Source of the DNA: Flavobacteriales bacterium CG18_big_fil_WC_8_21_14_2_50_32_9
Lineage (GTDB): Bacteria > Bacteroidota > Bacteroidia > Flavobacteriales_E > Vicingaceae
Reading direction: 5' to 3'
Length of the DNA: 6,547 nucleotides
Assembly: GCA_002770955.1 (NCBI GenBank)
Contig: PCUH01000302.1
Coordinates: 1,491 to 8,037, forward strand
Shown: in pieces, positions 1 to 5,829 of the stretch
How the letters are laid out: each line of letters opens with the position of its first letter
Numbering within the stretch: the stretch's first letter is position 1
Position numbers and translations under genes: made by a program
Notes under the pieces: model-generated
The model's database searches: none
Told to the model about the DNA's origin: nothing
What the model saw: only the letters and a program-made list of their open reading frames with translations

Positions 1-1
1 A

Positions 2-181
2 AGCGAAGTAATTTATCAAATGATTGGTGGTTTGAAAGCAGGAATGGGCTATTGTGGATCCAAAAATATTGAAGAACTTAAAAATGCAAAATTTATTCGG
101 ATAACAAGTTCAGGAATGAATGAAAGTCATCCGCATAACATAACAATAACAAGAGAAGCTCCTAATTATTCAAGGCGTTAG
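2..181 (+). CDS. guaB: IMP dehydrogenase, C-terminal end (partial, 5' end outside window)
   Basis: Fifty-nine codons and a TAG stop read in frame from base 2, matching the C-terminus of bacterial inosine-5'-monophosphate dehydrogenase. This cytosolic enzyme oxidises IMP to XMP with NAD+, the committed step of GMP synthesis. Visible landmarks are GGLKAGMGYCGSKNIEEL, the conserved stretch after the mobile flap, then KFIRITSSGMNESHPHNI and the terminal REAPNYS. In this family the E-S-H-P-H region near the C-terminus contributes to the monovalent-cation site of the neighbouring subunit. The catalytic cysteine loop, IMP site and CBS domains lie upstream of the window. The gene runs in the same direction as the foldase genes but is separated from them by 129 bases holding repeats, so it is probably a separate transcription unit. 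The TAG stop overlaps the first copy of a direct repeat. The family call is firm despite the short fragment. Confidence 0.93.
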   Translation, partial: SEVIYQMIGGLKAGMGYCGSKNIEELKNAKFIRITSSGMNESHPHNITITREAPNYSRR

Positions 182-202
182 TAGTTAGGTGTTAGTAGTT
201 AG
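177..202. repeat. 12-bp direct repeat at the end of guaB
   Basis: GTTAGTAGTTAG occurs at 177-188 and again exactly at 191-202, a period of 14 bases, followed by a looser GTTAGTAATTAG at 199-210. The first copy includes the guaB stop codon. Low-complexity TTAGT-type tandem runs of this kind are common between genes in flavobacteria. No function is visible. Confidence 0.8.
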
Positions 203-210
203 TAATTAGT

Positions 211-270
211 ATTGTCAGTTCGAGTAGGTTTAACGGAGCATCAGCGAAGTTAAACTGTATCGAGAACAAT
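211..270. repeat. Imperfect 60-bp inverted repeat (REP-like hairpin) between guaB and the first foldase gene
   Basis: The left arm 211-234 starts ATTGTCAGTTCGAG and ends GTTTAAC. The right arm 249-270 starts GTTAAAC and ends TCGAGAACAAT. The outer ATTGT/ACAAT, the inner GTTTAAC/GTTAAAC and the TTCGA or CTCGA cores pair, with a few mismatches or bulges between them; the loop is 235-248. The wording (GTTCGAG, GCGAAGT, TATCGAGAAC) resembles short palindromic repeats I recall as dispersed between genes in many flavobacterial genomes, so it is probably a copy of a genome-wide element. No run of T follows the stem directly (the nearest is T6 at 286-291), so an intrinsic terminator is not well supported. 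The rest of the 182-310 gap is AT-rich. No perfect TAnnTTTG box was found there; the closest is TAGGTTTA at 225-232, inside the left arm. Confidence 0.65.
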
Positions 271-310
271 ATAATATATAACCTGTTTTTTAAAATTAAA
301 TTAGAATAAA

Positions 311-2302
311 ATGAAAAAAATAATTGTTTGTTTAAGTTTCTTATTGGGAACATCAATTGTGTTTGCACAAGTAAATCAAAGTCCAACATTACTAGAAATC
401 GGAGAAAAAAAAGTTTCTTTGGAGGAATTTGAAGCCATATTTAATAAAAATGCTTCCAATAACCCAACAAAGCCAACCAAACAAGAAGTGAATGAATACT
501 TAGATTTATTCATAAAATTCAAATTAAAAGTAATTGAAGCCGAAAATCTTGGAATGGACACACTTTCTGGTTTCACACAGGAATTATCGGGCTACAGAAA
601 ACAATTGGCTCAACCTTATTTAAGTGATAAAGATGTAACAGAAAAGCTAATAGAAGAAGCTTATTATAGAACAAGCACAGATATAAGTGCTGCCCATATT
701 CTTGTTAGACTTACTGCAGATGCAGAACCAAAAGATACATTAATTGCTTACAATAAAATAATGAAAATCAGGAAAAGAATTTTGGCTGGTGAAGATTTTG
801 AAAAAGTAGCAATGGAAACTTCAGAAGATCCTTCAGCAAAAGCAAATAAAGGAAACTTAGGTTATTTTTCTGCATTTCAAATGGTTTATCCCTTTGAAAA
901 TGCTGCATATACAACTGAAGTAGGGCATGTTTCTATGCCAGTTAGAACAGTTTTTGGATATCACCTTGTGAAAACAATAGATAAAAGACCTGCTAGAGGA
1001 ACAATTAAAGTGGCTCATATTATGATAAAAGCAAATAGAAATGGAGATAAAACTGAATTTGAGCAAAAAAAACAAAAAATCAATGAAATTCATGAGAAGT
1101 TAATGGCTCAAAGTGGTTCATTTACTGAATTTGCCAAACAATATTCAGAAGATTTAGAGTCAGCAAAAAGAGGCGGTGAATTGCCTGCTTTTGGAACAGG
1201 AAAAATGGTTGAAGAATTTGAAGACGCTGCATTTTCTCTCCAAAATGATGGAGATATTTCAAAACCAATTTTAACCGATTATGGATGGCACATCATTCAA
1301 CGATTGGAATTAAAAACAGTTGAAACCTATGAAGATTTGTACCCTTCATTAAAAGCAAAAGTTGCCAGAGATGCCCGTTCTAACAAAAGCAAAGAAGTAG
1401 TTATCAATTTAATTAAAAAAGATAATAAATTTAAAGAAAACATTAAATATAGAAATGAATTTTATACGGCCATAGATGCTGAAAAATTCAAAAAAGCCGA
1501 ATGGAAAGCCGATGACGTTAAAAAGTTGAACAAAGTAATGTTTGGTTTCTATGCACCTGATGGAGATAAATTTGAATATACACAAACAGATTTTGCTAAT
1601 AGAATAGCTCAACATGCATTAAAAGAAAAACAAGCTATAGATATCAAAAATTTTATCAATAATTTATATACTAAAGTAGTTGAGGAATCTGCTTTGAATT
1701 TTAAAGACAAGCGTTTACCAATTATTAGTAAAGAATTTAGGTTGTTGATGCAAGAATACAGAGAAGGAATATTATTGTTTAATTTAACAGATGAAATGGT
1801 TTGGAGTAAAGCAATTAAAGATTCTGCTGGTTTGTATGATTTTTATGAGAAAAATAAAAATAACTATATGTGGGAGGAGAGAGTTGATGCAGTAATCTAT
1901 AAATGCAGCAATGACAAAATAGCTAAAAGCGTTGAGAAATTAGTTAAAGCAAAAGCTAAAAAAGGGTATGACAATGCCGAAATTTTAAAAAGAATTAACA
2001 AGAATAGTCAATTGGATTTAACCATTGAAGAAGGAAAATTCACTAAAAAAGACAATGAAACTGTGGCTAAAGCAACATGGGAAAAAGGTGAAATATCTAA
2101 AATAAATAATGAAAAGGAAATTGTTTTAGTAGAAATTAAAGAAGTGTTAGCACCTCAACCTAAAGCATTAGAAGAAGTAAAAGGGATGGTAACTTCTGAA
2201 TATCAAAATTTCTTAGAGAAGAAATGGTTGGAAGAACTAACTAAAAAATATGTTGTAAAAATAAATCAAGAAGTGTTAAATGGGTTAATCTCATCGAACT
2301 AA
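311..2302 (+). CDS. Periplasmic peptidyl-prolyl cis-trans isomerase with two parvulin domains (PpiD/SurA-like foldase)
   Basis: This 663-aa exported protein probably isomerises X-Pro bonds and holds unfolded outer-membrane or secreted proteins in the periplasm. Residues 1-19 are a Sec signal peptide (KK, hydrophobic core, cleavage near FA|Q). Residues 20-120 form a charged helical SurA_N/PpiD-like chaperone region. Parvulin domain 1 spans about 124-225, with AAHILV (His129), GNLGYFSAFQMVYPFENAA and GYHLV (His218). Parvulin domain 2 spans about 232-333, with VAHIMI (His236), RGGELPAFGTGKMVEEFEDAAF and GWHIIQ (His327). Both domains keep the paired histidines of active parvulins. Residues 340-663 are lysine/glutamate-rich, mostly helical and without a named motif; this long tail makes the protein larger than enterobacterial SurA (about 430 aa). 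The ATG follows an A-rich leader and places the signal peptide correctly. It lies 60 bases before the lipoprotein gene, so co-transcription is likely. The family is certain; client range and exact ortholog name are not. Confidence 0.92.
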   Translation: MKKIIVCLSFLLGTSIVFAQVNQSPTLLEIGEKKVSLEEFEAIFNKNASNNPTKPTKQEVNEYLDLFIKFKLKVIEAENLGMDTLSGFTQELSGYRKQLAQPYLSDKDVTEKLIEEAYYRTSTDISAAHILVRLTADAEPKDTLIAYNKIMKIRKRILAGEDFEKVAMETSEDPSAKANKGNLGYFSAFQMVYPFENAAYTTEVGHVSMPVRTVFGYHLVKTIDKRPARGTIKVAHIMIKANRNGDKTEFEQKKQKINEIHEKLMAQSGSFTEFAKQYSEDLESAKRGGELPAFGTGKMVEEFEDAAFSLQNDGDISKPILTDYGWHIIQRLELKTVETYEDLYPSLKAKVARDARSNKSKEVVINLIKKDNKFKENIKYRNEFYTAIDAEKFKKAEWKADDVKKLNKVMFGFYAPDGDKFEYTQTDFANRIAQHALKEKQAIDIKNFINNLYTKVVEESALNFKDKRLPIISKEFRLLMQEYREGILLFNLTDEMVWSKAIKDSAGLYDFYEKNKNNYMWEERVDAVIYKCSNDKIAKSVEKLVKAKAKKGYDNAEILKRINKNSQLDLTIEEGKFTKKDNETVAKATWEKGEISKINNEKEIVLVEIKEVLAPQPKALEEVKGMVTSEYQNFLEKKWLEELTKKYVVKINQEVLNGLISSN

Positions 2303-2362
2303 TTAATGTCTGTCTGTAAAGTTCATCGTCTCAACTTTATATCTAGGATTATATAACAACTT

Positions 2363-3238
2363 ATGTATAACAAATCGCTTTTTATTTTAGTTGCAATTTT
2401 TTTTTCTTCGTGTACTTATTTTACGAAAGAAGAAGTTGTTGCTGAAGTTGCGGCAAAGGTTGGAACATATACGTTAACTGTTGAAGATTTAAAAAAATTA
2501 GACATAAAAGATGTTTCACCAGAAGATAGTTTGGTTTTAGTAAATAATTTTGTAGAAAATTGGGTTAAAGAAAAACTAATGCTTCAAAAGGCAGAACTGA
2601 ATTTAACTCAATATCAAAAGGATTTTAATAGACAATTAGAAGATTATCGTAAAACACTTTTAATTTACACCTATGAATTAGAATTAATTAAGCAAAATTT
2701 AGACACCAATGTGAGTGAATCTGACATACAAGATTATTATCAAAAGAATCCAGAAAATTTTTATTTAACAAATGATATAGCAAAAATTAACTTTCTTAAA
2801 GTTCCTATCAATGCCCCTAAAACAAATAGGATAAAAAAACTTTTTTTATCTGAAAAAGAAAAAGATCAACATGAATTAAAAGAATATGCCCATCAATATG
2901 CAGAAAAATTTTATTTTGATGAAAATGAATGGATAGAACTCAATGAGTTAAGAAAAGAAGCTCCAATATCAATATTATCAACAGATTTTTTTAAGCAAAA
3001 TAACCATATAATAACAGAAGATTCGTTGGCGTTATATTTTATTCTTTTTAAAGATTATAGATTAAAAGGGGATGTTTCACCTCTTTCATTTGAAAGCGAT
3101 AACATCAAAAATATTATTTTAAATAAAAGAAAACTAAATTTACTGAAAAAAATAAAAATAGAATTGTACCAACAAGCACTTTTAAATAAAGAAATTCAGA
3201 TATACTCAAATCACATAGAAAACCAAAGAATTAAGTGA
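2363..3238 (+). CDS. SurA-like lipoprotein without an evident parvulin active site
   Basis: This 291-aa predicted lipoprotein has a short type II signal peptide, MYNKSLFILVAIFFSSC, with lipobox F-S-S-Cys17. Residues 26-130 resemble the SurA/PpiD N-terminal chaperone region (AEVAAKVGTYTLTVEDL, then VNNFVENWVKEKLMLQKAELNL and a long amphipathic helix). Residues 136-285 sit where a parvulin domain would be, but no HIL, GG-x-LG or GYHI motif is present: KINFLKVP replaces the first strand and no catalytic histidine pair is seen. I recognise it as the middle gene of a Bacteroidota foldase cluster, often annotated as a peptidyl-prolyl isomerase; a lipid-anchored holdase without isomerase activity is the better inference. 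The start is fixed by an in-frame TAA at 2354-2356, nine bases upstream. The 60-base gap before it holds a weak hairpin (AAAGTT 2318-2323, AACTTT 2333-2338). Oddities are a run of nine T at 2397-2405 in the signal-peptide codons and a C-terminus (residues 280-287) encoded by one arm of a long inverted repeat. Confidence 0.82.
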   Translation: MYNKSLFILVAIFFSSCTYFTKEEVVAEVAAKVGTYTLTVEDLKKLDIKDVSPEDSLVLVNNFVENWVKEKLMLQKAELNLTQYQKDFNRQLEDYRKTLLIYTYELELIKQNLDTNVSESDIQDYYQKNPENFYLTNDIAKINFLKVPINAPKTNRIKKLFLSEKEKDQHELKEYAHQYAEKFYFDENEWIELNELRKEAPISILSTDFFKQNNHIITEDSLALYFILFKDYRLKGDVSPLSFESDNIKNIILNKRKLNLLKKIKIELYQQALLNKEIQIYSNHIENQRIK

Positions 3239-3266
3239 AGATATTTTTTCTTAATTTAAGGAACGG

Positions 3267-3287
3267 CAACCAGCCAGTGGCTGGTTG
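3267..3287. repeat. Perfect GC-rich palindrome between the lipoprotein gene and surA
   Basis: CAACCAGCC (3267-3275) and GGCTGGTTG (3279-3287) are exact reverse complements around AGT, giving nine stem pairs with a three-base loop, or ten pairs around a single central G. It is much more GC-rich than its surroundings. No T run follows directly (the sequence continues AACGAGTTTG; the nearest T7 is at 3332-3338), so it lacks the form of a standard intrinsic terminator. It could be a REP-like core, an mRNA-stabilising hairpin for the lipoprotein transcript, or a protein-binding site. Confidence 0.8.
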
Positions 3288-3395
3288 AACGAGTTTGTGT
3301 GTAGGCTAAATATAGAACATTCTACGGTTCATTTTTTTAACGAAAAAGTAAGGTAAAAGAACGAACATAAAATTCAATTTTCTATGTGATTTGAG

Positions 3396-3403
3396 TATAT
3401 TTG
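3396..3403 (+). promoter_or_regulatory. Candidate Bacteroidota -7 promoter box upstream of surA
   Basis: TATATTTG fits the Bacteroidota primary sigma factor -7 consensus TAnnTTTG exactly. It predicts a transcription start at about 3408-3411 and a leader of roughly 27-30 bases before the surA ATG. No good -33 TTTG/TTG is seen about 20 bases upstream (the sequence there is AATTTTC). The box lies at the outer end of the right arm of the long inverted repeat. In so AT-rich a region a chance match is possible, but the position directly before a gene with a 199-base leader gap favours a real internal promoter for surA and the genes after it. Confidence 0.4.
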
Positions 3404-3437
3404 TAAATCAACAACCAGTAACAGTTCAGCCAACACC

Positions 3438-4802
3438 ATGATAAACATAAAAAAACATACATTATTCTTAATAGCTTGTCTAGTTCTATTATTCACCCTG
3501 AATGTGAAAGCACAAGAAGATGGAAAAGTAATAGATAAAATTATAGGAGTTGTTGGAGGAGAAATACTACTAAAATCGACCTTAGAAGCACAAATAGTGT
3601 CACTTCGCTCACAAGGAATTATTGTTGACGAAAAATCTAAATGCGAAATTGTAGAAGAAATGTTGTTTCAAAAACTATTGTTGCATCAAGCTGGTGTTGA
3701 CAGTATAACTGTTTCTGAAGCAGAAGTTGAGGGAGAAATAAATAGAAGATTATCCTATTTTATTGCTCAAATAGGTTCAGAAAAAAAATTAGAGCAGTAC
3801 TACAAGAAGTCGATGGCTGAAATAAAAGAAGAGTTTAGAGTAATTGTAAAGGAGCAGATGATTAGCCAGCGTATGCAAGGGAAAGTTACTTCCAATATCT
3901 CAATTACCCCAAAAGAAGTTAAAGAATTTTATAATAGAATTCCAATAGACAGCATTCCTCAAATAGAATCGGAAGTGGAATATGCTCAAATAGTTATTTA
4001 TGCTAAAGAAAGTAAAGAACAAAAAAACGAAGCTAGACAACGGATAGAAAATATCAGAAACAGAATAATTAAAGGGGAAGATTTTTCAACAATGGCTATC
4101 TTATATTCTGAAGACGAAGGGTCTGCTAAAAAGGGTGGAGAAATAGGATTTATGGGAAGAGCCGAATTAGTTCCTGAGTATTCTGCTGTTGCTTTTAAAC
4201 TTAAAAACAGTGCTGTATCAGAAATCGTACAATCAGAATTTGGCTTTCACATTATTCAACTCATTGAACGAAGAGGTCAGAAAGCAAATACAAGACATAT
4301 TCTTATTAAAATAAAATTGAGTGAAGAAGAAATTGTAAAAGCAAAGAATTTAGCAGATAGTATTTACAATGTTATACCAACCGACACGATTACTTTTGGA
4401 GATTATGCACTAAAATATTCAAATGATGAAAAATCAAATAAAAGTAATGGATTAGTTGCCAACCCAGCTACAGGAACAACTACTTTTAATATAGATGAAG
4501 TTGATCCACAGGTCTTTTATACCTTGGACAAATTAAAGCCAGGAGAAATTTCAACACCTGTTCCAGCACAATCATTAGATGGAAAAAAAGGATATCGGTT
4601 AATAAAGTTGATAAGTAAAACTGAACCTCATAAAGCAACATTAGAAACCGATTATTCTAAAATTCAAAATGCAGCATTAGCTGGAAAAGAAAATGAAGTA
4701 ACCCTAAAATGGATTAATGAAAAACTAAAATCTACCTATGTGAAAATTAATGAAGACTATAATAAATGTGGTTTTCAAAATCAATGGGTCAAAACAATGT
4801 GA
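3438..4802 (+). CDS. surA: SurA-type periplasmic chaperone / peptidyl-prolyl isomerase
   Basis: This 454-aa protein has the SurA plan: a signal peptide at 1-25 (KK, long hydrophobic core, cleavage near VKA|Q); a SurA_N chaperone region at about 30-165, starting KVIDKIIGVVGGEILLKSTL with an amphipathic helix at 110-150; parvulin-like domain 1 at about 178-277; domain 2 at about 283-392; and a C-terminal helix at 402-436 that in SurA completes the chaperone core. The expected role is escorting unfolded outer-membrane beta-barrel proteins to the BAM complex. Domain 1 has KKGGEIGFMGRAELVPEYSAVAF and GFHII (His271), but Gln184 stands where the first histidine is expected (YAQIVI). Domain 2 has TRHILI (His287), but GYRLI puts Arg387 in place of the second histidine and lacks a clear GG-x-LG loop. 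Isomerase activity may therefore be weak, with chaperone action dominant. The start gives a proper signal peptide; there is no Shine-Dalgarno motif. MoxR begins 48 bases downstream. Confidence 0.9.
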   Translation: MINIKKHTLFLIACLVLLFTLNVKAQEDGKVIDKIIGVVGGEILLKSTLEAQIVSLRSQGIIVDEKSKCEIVEEMLFQKLLLHQAGVDSITVSEAEVEGEINRRLSYFIAQIGSEKKLEQYYKKSMAEIKEEFRVIVKEQMISQRMQGKVTSNISITPKEVKEFYNRIPIDSIPQIESEVEYAQIVIYAKESKEQKNEARQRIENIRNRIIKGEDFSTMAILYSEDEGSAKKGGEIGFMGRAELVPEYSAVAFKLKNSAVSEIVQSEFGFHIIQLIERRGQKANTRHILIKIKLSEEEIVKAKNLADSIYNVIPTDTITFGDYALKYSNDEKSNKSNGLVANPATGTTTFNIDEVDPQVFYTLDKLKPGEISTPVPAQSLDGKKGYRLIKLISKTEPHKATLETDYSKIQNAALAGKENEVTLKWINEKLKSTYVKINEDYNKCGFQNQWVKTM

Positions 4803-4804
4803 GA

Positions 4805-4840
4805 ATGTGTGGATGTGTGAATTATTAATTATCAATTATC
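4805..4840. repeat. Short tandem repeats between surA and the MoxR gene
   Basis: Two tandem units fill most of the 48-base gap: ATGTGTG at 4805-4811 and 4813-4819 (period 8), then AATTATC at 4827-4833 and 4834-4840 (period 7), followed by the partial unit AATAAAT. This simple-sequence style resembles the TTAGT run after guaB and is familiar from flavobacterial intergenic DNA. No promoter box or terminator was found in this gap, so MoxR probably depends on read-through from surA. Confidence 0.7.
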
Positions 4841-4850
4841 AATAAATAGA

Positions 4851-5819
4851 ATGACAAACAAATACAAATCGGAAGCAGAAGCAATAGATGATTTTGTGGT
4901 AAGGTATAACTTACTTAAAAATGAAATCGGAAAAATAATTGTTGGTCAAGATGAGGTAATAAAAAATGTACTCATATCTATTTTTAGTAGAGGACATTGT
5001 TTGCTTGTTGGTGTTCCTGGATTAGCCAAAACATTATTGATAAGCACACTTGCTAATTCGTTGGGATTGAGTTTTAATAGAATACAATTTACACCAGATT
5101 TAATGCCTTCCGACATCATAGGCTCTGAGATTTTAGATGAAACTAAAAATTTTAAATTTATAAAAGGACCTTTATTTGCCAACATAATTTTAGCAGATGA
5201 GATAAACAGAACTCCTCCTAAAACACAATCTGCTTTACTTGAAGCAATGCAAGAAAAAACAGTAACAGCCGCAGGACATCAATATAAATTAGACAATCCT
5301 TTCTTTGTGTTGGCAACTCAAAACCCTATAGAACAAGAAGGAACTTACCCTTTGCCAGAAGCACAATTAGATAGGTTTATGTTTAATATTTGGGTCGATT
5401 ACCCGACATACTCTGAAGAATTGGCCATTGTGAAAGCAACAACAACCGATTTGAATGTTCAGGTAAATAATGTTATGAGTGGAGAAGAAATTGTTTTTTT
5501 TCAAAATTTAATCAGAAAACTTCCTGTTGCCGATAATGTGTTAGAATACGCTGTGAAATTAGCTTCTAGTACACGGCCTGGTAATGAAAATTCTCCAGCT
5601 ATGGTTACTAATTATTTAAGTTGGGGAGCAGGTCCTAGAGCTTCTCAATATTTAATAGTTGGAGCAAAATGCCATGCAGCTCTCAATGGAAAATATTCGC
5701 CAGATATTGAAGACGTGAAAGCAGTTGCTGCACCAATTTTGAGACATAGAATTGTTAGAAATTACAAAGCAGAAGCAGATGGATATTCTATCGAAAAAAT
5801 AATACAAGAATTACTTTAA
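4851..5819 (+). CDS. MoxR-family AAA+ ATPase
   Basis: This 322-aa cytoplasmic ATPase has every MoxR landmark in order: KIIVGQDEVIKNVLISIFSRGHCLLVGVPGLAKT at the N-terminus with Walker A GVPGLAKT (54-61), the RIQFTPDLMPSDIIGSEI insert (78-94), Walker B IILADEINR with Asp116-Glu117, sensor 1 ATQNP (155-159), EAQLDRFMF with the likely arginine finger Arg175, and sensor 2 GAGPRASQYL with Arg263. Length is normal for the family. MoxR proteins form hexamers that act as chaperone-like remodelling or metal-insertion ATPases, usually with DUF58 and von Willebrand factor A partners in an adjacent operon. Here no such partner follows within the window: the next gene, ten bases on, is an outer-membrane barrel. 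The leader AATAAATAGA lacks a Shine-Dalgarno motif. Same strand and tight spacing suggest joint transcription with surA and the barrel gene. The family is certain; the physiological target is unknown. Confidence 0.95.
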   Translation: MTNKYKSEAEAIDDFVVRYNLLKNEIGKIIVGQDEVIKNVLISIFSRGHCLLVGVPGLAKTLLISTLANSLGLSFNRIQFTPDLMPSDIIGSEILDETKNFKFIKGPLFANIILADEINRTPPKTQSALLEAMQEKTVTAAGHQYKLDNPFFVLATQNPIEQEGTYPLPEAQLDRFMFNIWVDYPTYSEELAIVKATTTDLNVQVNNVMSGEEIVFFQNLIRKLPVADNVLEYAVKLASSTRPGNENSPAMVTNYLSWGAGPRASQYLIVGAKCHAALNGKYSPDIEDVKAVAAPILRHRIVRNYKAEADGYSIEKIIQELL

Positions 5820-5829
5820 TATAATTACT

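Larger units (their letters stand above)
3197..3403. repeat. 207-bp structure bounded by a near-perfect 27-bp inverted repeat (possible MITE-like element)
   Basis: Bases 3200-3222 are an exact reverse complement of 3378-3400 (23 of 23; the core is ACTCAAATCACATAG versus CTATGTGATTTGAGT). Pairing continues outward over 3197-3199 and 3401-3403 with one G-T wobble and two Watson-Crick pairs, and there is one further T-A pair (3195/3405) after a mismatch. Inward, after a small asymmetric loop, GAATT 3228-3232 can pair with AATTC 3371-3375. The left arm is coding (lipoprotein residues 280-287) and the right arm lies 35 bases before the surA start. About 155 bases are enclosed, including the lipoprotein stop codon and the palindrome at 3267-3287. 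It could be a small non-autonomous transposable element with terminal inverted repeats, an RNA processing hairpin on a read-through transcript, or the result of a local inverted duplication. No clear target-site duplication is seen. The repeat itself is certain; its nature is not. Confidence 0.75.

Noticed and set aside
192..389. Reverse-strand open frame of 65 codons across the 182-310 gap and the start of the first foldase gene
   Set aside because: The product is low-complexity and hydrophobic, it spans the inverted repeat and overlaps the foldase signal peptide; it is best explained as an AT-rich chance frame.
857..1093. Reverse-strand open frame of 78 codons inside the first foldase gene
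   Set aside because: It lies wholly antisense to a strongly recognisable parvulin domain, its product is low-complexity (I/F/S/C-rich) and there is no leader or homology signal.
1409..1615. Reverse-strand frame of 68 codons inside the first foldase gene
   Set aside because: It is antisense to conserved coding sequence and rich in F/I/S from reversed lysine codons; nothing supports it.
2318..2338. AAAGTT/AACTTT hairpin between the first foldase and lipoprotein genes as a terminator
   Set aside because: It has a six-pair AT-rich stem, a nine-base loop and no T run after it; operon read-through across the 60-base gap is more likely.
3315..3338. GAAC/GTTC mini-hairpin followed by seven T as an intrinsic terminator of the lipoprotein transcript
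   Set aside because: The stem is only four pairs with an eight-base loop, too weak to call. The stronger palindrome at 3267-3287 is about 45 bases away from the T run.
3462..3479. Possible lipobox L-I-A-Cys14 in the SurA leader
   Set aside because: The hydrophobic stretch continues past the cysteine to residue 21 and ends in VKA|Q, so an ordinary signal peptidase I site is the better reading.
4821..4847. AATTATC repeats as a CRISPR array remnant
   Set aside because: The units are seven bases, directly adjacent and without spacers; this is a microsatellite-like run.
4946..5185. Reverse-strand frame of 79 codons inside the MoxR gene
   Set aside because: It is antisense to the Walker A to Walker B region, which is under clear protein-level constraint on the forward strand.
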